A DNA stretch of 64,000 nt, from NCBI GenBank assembly GCA_037133475.1, contig JBAXOB010000006.1:62001-126000 (forward strand). Reading direction: 5' to 3'. The stretch comes from CAIVAT01 sp037133475. Its GTDB lineage: Bacteria; Bacteroidota; Bacteroidia; Bacteroidales; FEN-979. Under the pieces are notes generated by a model. It ran no database searches. It worked only from the letters and a program-made list of their open reading frames with translations, and had not been told where the DNA came from. Shown piece after piece: positions 35,336 to 44,521 of this stretch. The translations under genes and the position numbers were made by a program. Numbering within the stretch: the stretch's first letter is position 1; each line of letters starts with the position of its first letter.

Positions 35336-36304
35336 ATGGAACCGATCATCGACCGAATCGACAAACACCTCCTCGAAGCTGAACTCAACGAGAGTACATT
35401 CCTTCGGAATACCAACAACGGGCACAACAAGATTTTTGTGTTTACGGCACATGAATCGCCCAATCTCATGCGCGAGGTGGGGCGCCTGCGCGAAATCACC
35501 TTCCGGGATGCCGGGGGAGGAACGGGAAAAAGCGTTGATATTGATGAATTCGACACGATGGAGGTCCCCTTTCAGCAGCTGATCGTATGGGACCCCGTGG
35601 AAAAGGAAATCTCAGGCGGTTACCGTTTTATTCATGGCCGCGATATTCCCTGCGACCGCAACGGGTGCGTGCACAGCGCGACTGCCGAACTTTTTGAATT
35701 TTCCGATAAATTCATCCGGGACTACCTCCCACTGAGCATCGAGCTGGGCAGGTCGTTTGTACAGCCAAACTACCAGCCGCTGGTGAATTTCCGCAAGGGC
35801 ATGTATTCCCTCGATAACCTGTGGGATGGCCTTGGCGCGATGATCATTGAAAATCCCGATGTGAAATATTTTTTTGGCAAAATGACCATGTATCCCGAAT
35901 ATAACCGCATGGCAAGGGACATCGTCCTGTTTTTCCTGCGCAAATATTTCCCCGATACCGAGACCCTCATGCTGCCCATCGAAGCGGTCGTTCCCGATAC
36001 GCCCGATTCAGTGATCAACGAATTGTTCAGCTCCAGGACCTATGAGGAAAACTACAAGCTCCTGGTGCAGGAGGTGCGGCGTTACGGGGAACATGTGCCC
36101 CCGCTGGTAAACGCCTATATGAATCTTTCGCCAACCATGCGCACCTTTGGAACAGCGATTAACAGGGGATTCGGCGATGTTGAGGAAACCGGCATCCTGA
36201 TCCATATCGAGGACATCTATCCAAGGAAAAAGGAGCGCCATCTGAAGACCTACATCCAGCGCCTTTCATCCATCAAAGGACTGCGCTGGAGAAGGAGAAG
36301 GTAA
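35336..36304 (+). CDS. glsB: Acyl-ACP-dependent N-acyltransferase, GlsB/OlsB-like (GNAT fold)
   Basis: A 322-residue protein of the hemolysin/OlsB acyltransferase family. REVGRLREITFRDAGGGTG (about 45-63), the DEFD segment, GGYRFIHG and ELGRSFVQPNYQ are conserved in enzymes that transfer a 3-hydroxy-fatty acyl chain from acyl-ACP to the amine of an amino acid. In Bacteroides the GlsB homologue acylates glycine. The divergent glsA-like gene supplies the second, O-acyl step at the inner membrane. A bidirectional terminator follows. Assignment to glycine rather than ornithine is inferred from the lineage. Confidence 0.8.
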   Translation: MEPIIDRIDKHLLEAELNESTFLRNTNNGHNKIFVFTAHESPNLMREVGRLREITFRDAGGGTGKSVDIDEFDTMEVPFQQLIVWDPVEKEISGGYRFIHGRDIPCDRNGCVHSATAELFEFSDKFIRDYLPLSIELGRSFVQPNYQPLVNFRKGMYSLDNLWDGLGAMIIENPDVKYFFGKMTMYPEYNRMARDIVLFFLRKYFPDTETLMLPIEAVVPDTPDSVINELFSSRTYEENYKLLVQEVRRYGEHVPPLVNAYMNLSPTMRTFGTAINRGFGDVEETGILIHIEDIYPRKKERHLKTYIQRLSSIKGLRWRRRR

Positions 36305-36325
36305 AGGTGAACGGGCTACAAATAC

Positions 36326-36360
36326 AATAAGCCCTGTTGATTACTTCAGCAGGGCTTATT
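36326..36360. terminator. Bidirectional terminator between glsB-like gene and rpsT
   Basis: An 11-bp perfect stem (AATAAGCCCTG with CAGGGCTTATT) around a 13-nt loop, with A- and T-rich flanks serving both converging genes. Confidence 0.8.
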
Positions 36361-36381
36361 TGCAATAAGGTTTTTGATAGC

Positions 36382-36651
36382 TTAACCGGCAACAGGCGCG
36401 GCGGCGGCATTGGCCTTGCGCATCAGCTTGCTCTTGAGGTTGGAAGCCTTGTTCTTGTGGATAACGTTTTTCTTGGCCAGTTTGTCGATCTGCGAAACTA
36501 CTTTCGGGAGATCCTTTACAATCGTCTCCGTCTCTTCGGTCTCACGTAATTTTTTTACTGCATTACGCACGGTACGGCCCTGGTAGCGGTTCTGGGTACG
36601 TTTTGCCTTTGTGTTGCGGATGCGTTTTTCTGCGCTTTTGTGATTAGCCAT
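36382..36651 (-). CDS. rpsT: 30S ribosomal protein S20
   Basis: An 89-residue basic protein that opens MANHKSAEKRIR and continues RNAVKKLRE, the standard S20 sequence. It binds 16S rRNA early in 30S assembly. ATG 36651 is the normal start; the frame also has a TTG two codons upstream. A consensus promoter lies at 36680-36710. The C-terminal tail is Ala-rich (ANAAAAPVAG). Confidence 0.98.
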   Translation of the reverse strand: MANHKSAEKRIRNTKAKRTQNRYQGRTVRNAVKKLRETEETETIVKDLPKVVSQIDKLAKKNVIHKNKASNLKSKLMRKANAAAAPVAG

Positions 36652-36679
36652 GTTCAATATTTGTTTTCAAATTGGGGTG

Positions 36680-36710
36680 CAAAGATACAATCTTTTAACA
36701 CAATAACAAA
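36680..36710 (-). promoter_or_regulatory. Consensus promoter of rpsT
   Basis: On the minus strand TTTG (36707-36710), a 19-nt spacer, TATCTTTG (36680-36687). Leader of about 20 nt. Confidence 0.75.
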
Positions 36711-36765
36711 GGGGGTTCTAAAAAATGAGGATATCTTGCATGAACGGAAATCTGCCCGGGCAATA

Positions 36766-37137
36766 TTATTCCGGACTGGTCAGCCCTTCTGCCGCTGTAC
36801 CAGCCGCCGGAGCAGGTTTGGAAACGACGGGCAACGACCTGATGGATCTCTTTTTACCCGCCTTTTTTTTCTTTTTCTTTAGCGCTGATTTTTTAACGGG
36901 GCTCTCCGTTGCAGGGATGTTTTCCATTGCAGGAACCGTATTCTCCTTTTTTGGACGCCCGCGTTTTTTACCGCTGGATGTTGCCGGCTTTTCCTTCGCG
37001 GTGACTGTATTTGTCACACCGAATTTTTTTAAAATATTTTTTATTTCCGCCACGTAATTTTCAACCTCCGATAATTCAAGTTCGTAATGGGCCTTTAAAA
37101 AATCAAGTTCCGAATCGGTAAATTTTATTGCTTTCAT
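36766..37137 (-). CDS. Small AT-hook DNA-binding protein
   Basis: A 123-residue protein. The N-terminal 40 residues are predicted helical and acidic (FTDSELDFLKAHYELELSEVENYVAEIK). The centre carries an AT-hook, KKRGRPKK (about 57-64), followed by a Pro/Ala/Thr linker and a lysine run ALKKKKKKAGKKR. It probably binds the minor groove of AT-rich DNA, like eukaryotic-style AT-hook or histone-H1-like nucleoid proteins found in some Bacteroidota. It stands alone, with AT-rich DNA upstream that contains a TAATTTTG octamer (37196-37203). Target and role are unknown. Confidence 0.75.
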   Translation of the reverse strand: MKAIKFTDSELDFLKAHYELELSEVENYVAEIKNILKKFGVTNTVTAKEKPATSSGKKRGRPKKENTVPAMENIPATESPVKKSALKKKKKKAGKKRSIRSLPVVSKPAPAAGTAAEGLTSPE

Positions 37138-37599
37138 TTGAAAAAAAATTATTGTTTATGGAAATCTGAAAATAATTTTATTAATTTTAAAAAAGCAAAA
37201 TTAATAATTATTGTGATAAAAAATATTTTATTTATACAACTGGTAAGTATTTAATCCATAGACGCTTAATAATTTATAAATTGATAAACCCGGATGAATT
37301 GTTTGTCTTGATTAATTTGCGAAACTTTTAAATGGCAATTGGATAAAAAGAAATAATGATGCAGAAAAAAATACACTAAAAATGTGCCGGTTTATTTTAA
37401 TTAAAATTATTTTGATTTTACTTTAATAATCCTGGAACAACCCAGGTTTAGCATACTTGCCGCATTGTGAAGGTCACATTATAAAATCGGAGGAATGACG
37501 AAGATTTTTAGTTGACTTTCAAGCAACGGTAAGTTTTCTTTGCTGCGGGGATCCTGAAAAAAGTTTTTTCCTGTATTTGTCCACTCCATATTTTTAAAG

Positions 37600-37775
37600 A
37601 TAGTTATGGCATACTTTAACCCTGGCCATTATCAATTGCCACGGGCTTCAGCCCGTGGACGGCAGGCTGTGAGATGCACAGGGGCTTCAGCCCAAAACTG
37701 AAGTCAAACGTTACCATACAACAAAGTTTTGGTTAAAGCCTCATTGTCCCTTCCCGACAGGGAGTTGATAACTAT
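37600..37775. repeat. REP-like nested palindrome
   Basis: The core is the near-perfect palindrome CCACGGGCTTCAGCCCGTGG (37639-37658), with a second half-core GGGGCTTCAGCCC at 37681-37693. Around it lie inverted pairs CTTTAACC/GGTTAAAG (37614-37621, 37731-37738) and ATAGTTAT/ATAACTAT (37600-37607, 37768-37775); TTGTCCC/GGGACAA (37744-37750, 37790-37796) overlaps the right edge. This layout is that of a REPIN or small MITE-like element. Confidence 0.6.
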
Positions 37776-37811
37776 TTTAATTAAAAACAGGGACAAAGCC
37801 CAAAAGAGTAA

Positions 37812-37919
37812 GTACGAATGACGAATGACGAAGTACGAAGTTTGGGATTAGCAGACCGTTTGTCCTTCGAACTTTGTACTTCCCACTTTCGTTTGTACTT
37901 CGTACTTTGTATTTCGTAC
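37812..37919. repeat. Heptamer array A (word GTACGAA, inverted arms)
   Basis: Left arm: GTACGAA, TGACGAA, TGACGAA, GTACGAA in direct 7-bp steps (37812-37839). Right arm (37866-37919) uses the complementary word TTCGTAC/TTTGTAC in 7-bp steps with one 5-bp unit. The arms can pair across a roughly 26-base centre. Confidence 0.75.
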
Positions 37920-38160
37920 TTTACCTTGGTGTTAGTGCGCTAAAAGTCACAATTATGAATTTATGTCATTTAAATTCAATTTCTTGATAAATGTTAACGC
38001 ACTGAAATTGAGTAGCGTCAGAAGTCAGGAGTGGAAATGTTCAAAAACGGGAGTCAATGGCCGTTTCCTTCGTTTCCACCGAGTCGTGCCGTGAAATCCG
38101 ACGTGCATGACCGGGAGGTACATGAGTGCAAGCGAAACCCGTGATTATGGAAATGTTTTT

Positions 38161-40497
38161 TTACCTGAAACTGACGATGGTGATGCCGGCACCACCCTGT
38201 TCGATGGCGGCGTCGCGGGCCGATTTAACCTCTTTTTGTGACCTTAGGTATTCGCGGGTTACCTGTCGTAACACACCGTTCCCCTTCCCGTGCAGAATCT
38301 GCACTTCCGAAATCGACAACAGGATTGCATCGTCGATATAGCGCTGCAGCATGGCAAGCGCCTCATCAACGCGCTTGCCGCGCAGATCCAGGGTAAGGGT
38401 GTAATTGGTCAGTTTTGACTGGAGGTCGTTGATATACGACTGGTAGGGATTCCGGGTCGTGGATCCCGAATGCAGGATGGTGGTCTTGCCGGGGGCCTTT
38501 TCGGTTTTGGGAGCATCAACCACGACGGGAAGAGTCTCTTCCTTTAACAGTTCTGTTTTGCCGGAAGACAGTTCTGCCCGGATTTCTTTTGTACGTGATT
38601 TCTCGGCCTGTGATTCACGGATTTCCTTGATCGTTTTTTCGATTAATTTATTGGAACCATCCAGTATCTGCCTTGCTTCAATTTTCGCTTTTTCAAGGAT
38701 CTCCTTTTTCTTTGCATCCAGATCGGCCGTTAATTTCTCATATTTATTTATTAGTTCCGCCAGGAATTCATCGGCGACCTTTATTTCGCTGTACTTTGAA
38801 CTTATCTCCTGTTTTTCAACCTCCAGGTTCTGTAATTCGCGGTCAAAATTAAGCTGGCTTTTCCCGGTTTTCCCCTTTGCATTTCTCAGCACGTTTTCCG
38901 GGAAACCGATCTCCTGTGCGATTTCCAGGGCAAATGAACTGCCGGGTTTCCCGATTTTCAGCTGGTATAGGGGTTTTAATTTTTTCAGGTCGAACAGCAT
39001 GGCGCCGTTGGCAATGGCAGGTTCACGGCCGGCCAGCAGTTTCAGGTTCGAGTAATGGGTGGTCACGACCCCCATGGCAGCCTTTTCATTGAGCGCCTCC
39101 AGGGTTGCCTCGGCAATGGCGCCACCCAGCGACGGATCGGTGCCGGTGCCGAATTCATCAATTAAAAACAGGGAATGGTCATCGATGTTTTCGATAAAAA
39201 ATTTAAGGTTGATCAGTTTCGATGAATAGGTGCTGAGGTCGTTGTCGATCGATTGCTCATCGCCGATATCGATGAAAATCTTGTTAAATACGCAGAGTTC
39301 CGAATCTTCCCGCATGGGGGGCAGCAAACCACACTGGAACATAAACTGGACAAGTCCCACGGTTTTCAGGCACACCGATTTGCCCCCGGCATTCGGGCCG
39401 GAGATGATCAGGATACGCTGCCCCGGGTTCAGCGCAATATCGAGCGGGATAATACTCTTTTTTTGTTTCCTGTGCGACAGGAAGAGCAGCGGATGGATGG
39501 CCTGGTTCCAGAAGAAAGCCGGGGGTGCCTTAATCCCTGATTTGGGGTCGGTGGCCGGAAGAGGCGGGTGGATGGGGATATAGGCATTGATGGTGATGGC
39601 AAACCAGGCCTTGGCGCGGATGAAGTCGACCTGGCCGAGGAAATGGTAGGCGTGCACCAGGAGATCGATCTCGGGCCTGATAATCGCCGCGAAAACGATG
39701 AGAATGCGAACGATCTCGCGCCGCTCGGCATAGTCGAGTTCACGGATCTCGTTGTTGGTTTCGAAAATTTCGGAGGGTTCGATATAGACGGTATGGCCGG
39801 TTGCCGATTCGTCGTGCACAAAACCCTGGATCTTGCGCTTATGGGTGTTGATCATGGGGATGACGAGCCGCCCGTTGCGGATGGTCACCTCGGCATCGTC
39901 GGGGGTCCAGCCGCTCTGGCGGGCCAGCTTGAAGCTCTGCATGATCTTTCGCTCAACAGATGCCAGCAGGATCTTTTTTTCCTTCCGGATCCTGTTCAGC
40001 TCAGGGGAGGCCGAATCCCTGATCTCCGACTTGTCGTCGACAATCCTTTCAACCTGCCCGATCAGCGACTGTAGGATCGGGATCATCCTGTCGAGCGGTT
40101 CACGCCCGTTCGATCCTTCATCACCACCCGTTAAACGATACATCACGGGGTATTTCTCCCTTTTCGCGGAGAAAAAGAGCAGAAGGTTTGCAATGGTGGT
40201 TACCGACAGCTTGAGTTCAGAAAGCTGGTCTGTCTCCATGTAGGTCCCGGGAATCCTGATCCGCAACAACTCCGGGATAAGATCATAGTAGTCCTGGGAA
40301 GGGAATTTTTCCTCAAACTGCAGGATCTCTTTTAATTCGGCGGTTTGTAGCAGCCATTCGTAAATTTCGGCGGCATCGGTCGAAAAGGCAATTTTATCAA
40401 CCCACTGCCTGCCTAAGGAGGAGAGGCAATGGTCGCTGAGCATCTGGCGGATTACGTCGAAGCCGAGTTTTTGTTCGAAGTTGGAAGGGAAGTACAT
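38161..40497 (-). CDS. mutS2: Endonuclease MutS2
   Basis: A 778-residue MutS-family ATPase with a C-terminal Smr domain. Walker A is GPNAGGKS (367-374), followed by the DEFGTGTDP Walker B region and a long coiled-coil (about 505-640). The Smr domain (about 700-778) shows LDLRGKRVDEAL and ILHGKGNGVL. MutS2 proteins act on recombination intermediates or collided ribosomes rather than in mismatch repair. It is the last gene of the holB-ricT-gldH-PBP operon, 10 nt after the PBP gene. Confidence 0.96.
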   Translation of the reverse strand: MYFPSNFEQKLGFDVIRQMLSDHCLSSLGRQWVDKIAFSTDAAEIYEWLLQTAELKEILQFEEKFPSQDYYDLIPELLRIRIPGTYMETDQLSELKLSVTTIANLLLFFSAKREKYPVMYRLTGGDEGSNGREPLDRMIPILQSLIGQVERIVDDKSEIRDSASPELNRIRKEKKILLASVERKIMQSFKLARQSGWTPDDAEVTIRNGRLVIPMINTHKRKIQGFVHDESATGHTVYIEPSEIFETNNEIRELDYAERREIVRILIVFAAIIRPEIDLLVHAYHFLGQVDFIRAKAWFAITINAYIPIHPPLPATDPKSGIKAPPAFFWNQAIHPLLFLSHRKQKKSIIPLDIALNPGQRILIISGPNAGGKSVCLKTVGLVQFMFQCGLLPPMREDSELCVFNKIFIDIGDEQSIDNDLSTYSSKLINLKFFIENIDDHSLFLIDEFGTGTDPSLGGAIAEATLEALNEKAAMGVVTTHYSNLKLLAGREPAIANGAMLFDLKKLKPLYQLKIGKPGSSFALEIAQEIGFPENVLRNAKGKTGKSQLNFDRELQNLEVEKQEISSKYSEIKVADEFLAELINKYEKLTADLDAKKKEILEKAKIEARQILDGSNKLIEKTIKEIRESQAEKSRTKEIRAELSSGKTELLKEETLPVVVDAPKTEKAPGKTTILHSGSTTRNPYQSYINDLQSKLTNYTLTLDLRGKRVDEALAMLQRYIDDAILLSISEVQILHGKGNGVLRQVTREYLRSQKEVKSARDAAIEQGGAGITIVSFR

Positions 40498-40507
40498 GGT
40501 TTACAGA

Positions 40508-42784
40508 TCAGAACTCATCGGTGTCGATCGTATGTTTTTTCTTTTTCCCCTTCACCGGCAGGGGGGCATTTTCATCGCCGCAATCGAGATCAACGCTGAG
40601 AGGCTTGGAGGGACTGTCAAAGTCACGTTTCGAGATGTGCAGGCTGTAGTCGGCATAAACACGTTGCATATAAAGCGCCCAGATCGGCAGGGCCATATTG
40701 GCTCCCTGCCCCAGGGTAATGGTCCGGAAGTGCGCGGCACGGTCCTCGCATCCAACCCAGACACCGGTAACCAGGTCGGGGGTGATCCCCATAAACCAGC
40801 CGTCGCTCTGGTTCTGGGTGGTGCCGGTTTTTCCCGCGATGGGGTTGTCAAACCCGTATTTCGACCTTAACCTGATGCTGGTTCCCTCCTCCACAACTCC
40901 CTTCATCAGCTGGATCATGAGATAGGCTGTTTCTTCGCTGATGGCCTCCTGCGATTTGGCGGTGAAGGTCTGGAGTACATTGCCATTCTTGTCCTCGATA
41001 CGGTTGATAAACACAGGTTCGATATAAACGCCCTTGTTGGCGAACACGCTCATGGCGCCAACCATCTCGTACAGGCTGATATCGCAGGATCCAAGTGCGA
41101 TTGAATACACCACGGGAATGTCGCTGGTAACGCCCATTTTATGGGCCATGGCAACCACGGCTTTTGGCGAGTACTTCTTGATAAGCTGGCCGGATACCCA
41201 GTTGTTTGAATTGGCCAGGGCCCACCGGAGGGTAACCTGTTGTCCAAGCCGCTCCTCGCTGGTGTTTTCAGGAGCCCACACCTCGCCGTTGCCCAGGTCG
41301 ATAACCGGCTGGACATTGGGATACCTCGAACAGGGCGATTCGCCCTCCTGCATGGCGAGGGTATAAAGAAAGGGCTTAAAGGTCGATCCCACCTGCCGTT
41401 TGCTGAGCTTCACATGGTCGTACTGGAAAAAGCGGTAGTCAATGCCGCCAACATAGGCTTTGACATAGCCCGTATGCGGGTCCATCGACATAATGCCCGA
41501 CTGCAGGAAAAATTTATAATAGCGGATGGAATCCATCGGTGTCATCACGGTGTCGATCTCTCCACGATAGGAGAATACCTTCATCTTAACCGGAGTTTTA
41601 AAATCCTTCAGGATCTGGGTGTCGGTTCGGCCGCCTTTTTTGTAGTGGAGATAGCGGTCGGTTCGCCGCATGGCCGAAAGCAGGAGGTTGTCGGTCTCTT
41701 TTTTTGCCGAACCGGTTTCAAAGGCAAACGGGGCATTCGGAACACCTTTCCAGTGTTTGAAGAATGCCGGCTGCAGCTCTTTCCCGAGATATTCCTGCAT
41801 GGCCTTTTCGGCGTAATCCTGCATTTTGTAGTTGATCGTGGTGTAAATTTTCAGCCCGTCGCGGTAAAGGTTATAGGGCGTCCCGTCCTCCTTCGGGTGC
41901 TGGGTGCACCATTCGGCCAGAACCATCCTGAGGTATTCACGGAAGTAGGTGGCAATACCGGTGGTATGATCCTGCAGCCGGTAATTGGTCATGTTGACAG
42001 GGATGACCTTTAACGAATCAAACTGGGCATTTGTGAGGTAATCATATTTTTTCATCTGGTTCATCACCGTGTTCCTCCGTTCGAAGGCCCGCGCAGGGTT
42101 CCGCACAGGGCTGAACCACGTGGGAGCCTTCAGGATGCCGATCAGCATGGCGGCCTCTTCAATGCTGACCTGCCCGGGATCCTTGTTGAAATAGGTTTTA
42201 GCGGCTGATTTGATGCCATACGACTGGCTTCCGAAATCAACCGTGTTCAGGTACATGGCCAGGATTTCGTCTTTCGAGTAGTTCCGCTCCAGCTTGATGG
42301 CGGTGATCCACTCCTTGAATTTGATCAGGGCAGTTTCGATAAAGGATCTGTTCTGTTTCCGGGGGAAGAGGTTCTTGGCAAGCTGCTGGGTGATGGTTGA
42401 GCCGCCTCCCTTGGAGGAGCCGGTTGCCATACCCCAGACAACCCGGAACATGGCGATGGCATCTATGCCGGAATGTTTTTCAAAGCGGGCGTCTTCCGTG
42501 GCGATGAGGGCATTGATCACGTTGGGTGAAAGCTCCTGGTAGGGGGTGTTCGACCGGTTTTCAATATAATATTTACCCAGCAGTTTCCCGTCGCTGGAGA
42601 TGACTTCGGTCGCCAGGTTGCTCTTGGGATTTTCAAGTTCGTCAAAGGTGGGCATTTTGCCAAAGAGACCAAACCCGACACACGTAAAGAACAGGATGAT
42701 GAAGGAAACCCCGATCACATAGGTTATCCAGAATCCTTTCAGATACTTTTTGGCTGGTGAATTTTGTGAAACATGTTTAGGCAT
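40508..42784 (-). CDS. mrcA: Class A penicillin-binding protein (PBP1A type)
   Basis: A 758-residue bifunctional peptidoglycan synthase. One N-terminal transmembrane helix (about 18-40) is followed by a GT51 glycosyltransferase domain with the catalytic Glu in ATEDARFEKHSGID, GGSTITQQLAKN and KFKEWITAIKLER. The transpeptidase domain has SxxK in STFKPFLY, SNN and KTGTT. The C-terminal tail is charged and may be disordered. It polymerises and cross-links peptidoglycan on the outer face of the inner membrane. Confidence 0.96.
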   Translation of the reverse strand: MPKHVSQNSPAKKYLKGFWITYVIGVSFIILFFTCVGFGLFGKMPTFDELENPKSNLATEVISSDGKLLGKYYIENRSNTPYQELSPNVINALIATEDARFEKHSGIDAIAMFRVVWGMATGSSKGGGSTITQQLAKNLFPRKQNRSFIETALIKFKEWITAIKLERNYSKDEILAMYLNTVDFGSQSYGIKSAAKTYFNKDPGQVSIEEAAMLIGILKAPTWFSPVRNPARAFERRNTVMNQMKKYDYLTNAQFDSLKVIPVNMTNYRLQDHTTGIATYFREYLRMVLAEWCTQHPKEDGTPYNLYRDGLKIYTTINYKMQDYAEKAMQEYLGKELQPAFFKHWKGVPNAPFAFETGSAKKETDNLLLSAMRRTDRYLHYKKGGRTDTQILKDFKTPVKMKVFSYRGEIDTVMTPMDSIRYYKFFLQSGIMSMDPHTGYVKAYVGGIDYRFFQYDHVKLSKRQVGSTFKPFLYTLAMQEGESPCSRYPNVQPVIDLGNGEVWAPENTSEERLGQQVTLRWALANSNNWVSGQLIKKYSPKAVVAMAHKMGVTSDIPVVYSIALGSCDISLYEMVGAMSVFANKGVYIEPVFINRIEDKNGNVLQTFTAKSQEAISEETAYLMIQLMKGVVEEGTSIRLRSKYGFDNPIAGKTGTTQNQSDGWFMGITPDLVTGVWVGCEDRAAHFRTITLGQGANMALPIWALYMQRVYADYSLHISKRDFDSPSKPLSVDLDCGDENAPLPVKGKKKKHTIDTDEF

Positions 42785-42816
42785 GTTATGAAAAAGATTT
42801 TATTTACTACAGATGG

Positions 42817-43293
42817 TTATTGCGTTTCAATGCGCATGCCGATATCCTTTATGCCCTTCAGCTCATTGACCCGCATCGCCTGTTCAAGTTCAAAGCGGTA
42901 ATGCCCCTTTTGTTTAAACCGGATACCCTGGCGGAAAAGGAATTTGCTGAATTTAACGCTGCCAATGCCTGATCCAAGCCAGCGGCCATCGTAATCGGCC
43001 AGGGTCAGCTCGAGGGTATCCCGCGAGATGCGGCCATCGGGCAACGTCGTGTTCATAAACAGGAAAAGGTTGCTGTAAGGGTATTCCAGGGCATTCCGGA
43101 CCTTCAGGTAGACATTGAACCGTTGCATGGTATCGGCAATGGTAACGTCGAATTTCATCCTGTTTCGCACATTCCATGAATTGTTTTCGACGATGATGTT
43201 TTCATCGAACACCCGTTTTGAGTCGCAGGAGATCAACAACCCTGTGAACAGGGCAAAAAGCAGAAGAAAATTCTTTCCCCGGGCTAACGGCAT
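42817..43293 (-). CDS. gldH: Gliding-motility-type lipoprotein GldH
   Basis: A 158-residue lipoprotein. The signal peptide ends in the lipobox LLISC with the lipidated Cys23. The rest resembles GldH (VYLKVRNALEYPYSNLFLFM, LADYDGRWLGSG). In gliding Flavobacteria GldH is needed for motility, but the gene is also widespread in non-gliding Bacteroidota, next to ricT and a PBP gene as here, so a cell-envelope role is likely. Confidence 0.88.
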   Translation of the reverse strand: MPLARGKNFLLLFALFTGLLISCDSKRVFDENIIVENNSWNVRNRMKFDVTIADTMQRFNVYLKVRNALEYPYSNLFLFMNTTLPDGRISRDTLELTLADYDGRWLGSGIGSVKFSKFLFRQGIRFKQKGHYRFELEQAMRVNELKGIKDIGMRIETQ

Positions 43294-43319
43294 AATGGAG
43301 GCGTAAGGGTCGGCAACTG

Positions 43320-44507
43320 TTATAAATGATCAAAACGGGTCAAATCATCCTGGCCTGCACCACTTTCAAATTCAGATTTTTTCTCAATGACTTTCGTGAA
43401 ATCTTCAAGTTTGTCAGGTAAAATGCCCTTTTTGTTATCCTCCAGAATCGAGATCACTTTATCAACCGGGATGGCCAGCAGGTTGCCAGGGTCAGCCAGG
43501 TAGGAATACCACATGAGTTTCTGAAAGATATCTGTTTTTTGATGGAAGGCATCCCCGTGTTTGGTCTTAAGCCTGACTTCAGTCGAAGGAATGCCTTTCA
43601 AAGCATCGACATAGGAGTCGTATTCATAGTTGAGGCAGCATTTCAGCTTCCCGCATTGCCCGGCCAGTTTCTGCGGGTTCAGCGACAGTTGCTGCACCCG
43701 GGCGGCATTGGTGGTAACCGATTTGAAGTCGCTCATCCACGTGGCACAGCACAGCTCGCGTCCGCACGATCCGATACCTCCCAGGCGGCTTGCCTCCTGG
43801 CGTGCCCCGATCTGGCGCATCTCAATGCGGACCTTGAATTCTTCGGCCATCAGTTTGATCAGTTCACGGAAATCGACGCGGTCTTCGGCGGTATAGTAAA
43901 AGATCGCCTTGGTGTTATCACCCTGGAATTCCACGTCATTGATCTTCATCTGCAGCCCGAGATTATCGGCAATATCGCGCGACCGGAACATGATGGAGGT
44001 CTCCATCTCTACGGCTGCAATCCATTTTTCGATATCTGCGAGACGGGCTTTCCGGTAGACCTTTTTTATATCATCCGTACCGGCGACAATTTTTTTACGA
44101 AGATGAAAGCGTACCATCTCCCCAACCATGCTGACAATGCCAATGTCATGTCCCGGCGATGCCTCAACGGCCACAATCTCGCCTACAATGAGCTCCATGT
44201 CGGGGGGGACCCTGAAATAATCCTTACGGCTGTTTTTGAACCTCACTTCGACCAGGTCGAGGTTTTTCGATCCGTCTGCAACCGGGATGTCCTTAAGCCA
44301 GTCGAAAGAATCAAACTTGCTGCAACGGTGCTGGAATACCAGGTCGTTTTTCTGGAAGAGTTTGGGTGGCTGGCAGCATCCCCGGGTTAAAAAGGGGTTG
44401 TAGGGTAGTTTGGCAGGAGAATAATTAAAAATAGAGGGATCCTCCACATAGGTTTCCTGTGGTTGTGTTCCTTCGGGTTGTACCTGTAACTCTTCTGCGT
44501 TTTCCAT
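43320..44507 (-). CDS. ricT: PSP1-domain protein RicT (YaaT-like)
   Basis: A 395-residue PSP1-family protein. Central PSP1 domain with RSRDIADNLGL, GDNTKAIFYYTAEDRVDFREL and the cysteine blocks GSCGRELCC (Cys248, 253, 254) and CGKLKCCLNYE (Cys285, 290, 291), which in Bacillus RicT take part in Fe-S binding by the RicAFT complex that controls mRNA cleavage. An N-terminal extension of about 70 residues has extra Cys (GCCQPP). It follows holB by 14 nt and precedes gldH. Confidence 0.93.
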   Translation of the reverse strand: MENAEELQVQPEGTQPQETYVEDPSIFNYSPAKLPYNPFLTRGCCQPPKLFQKNDLVFQHRCSKFDSFDWLKDIPVADGSKNLDLVEVRFKNSRKDYFRVPPDMELIVGEIVAVEASPGHDIGIVSMVGEMVRFHLRKKIVAGTDDIKKVYRKARLADIEKWIAAVEMETSIMFRSRDIADNLGLQMKINDVEFQGDNTKAIFYYTAEDRVDFRELIKLMAEEFKVRIEMRQIGARQEASRLGGIGSCGRELCCATWMSDFKSVTTNAARVQQLSLNPQKLAGQCGKLKCCLNYEYDSYVDALKGIPSTEVRLKTKHGDAFHQKTDIFQKLMWYSYLADPGNLLAIPVDKVISILEDNKKGILPDKLEDFTKVIEKKSEFESGAGQDDLTRFDHL

Positions 44508-44521
44508 AGAGGTTAAAATCC

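Larger units (their letters stand above)
37138..38160. other. One-kilobase non-coding region with repeats
   Basis: No gene is visible. The first 300 bases are very AT-rich. A nested palindrome with REP-like cores occupies 37600-37796, a short-word array 37812-37919, and a G/C-containing hairpin 38083-38111. It separates the AT-hook gene from the 3' end of mutS2. Confidence 0.6.

Noticed and set aside
37812..37919. Array A as a CRISPR array
   Set aside because: Units are 7 bp without spacers, and no cas gene is in the window.
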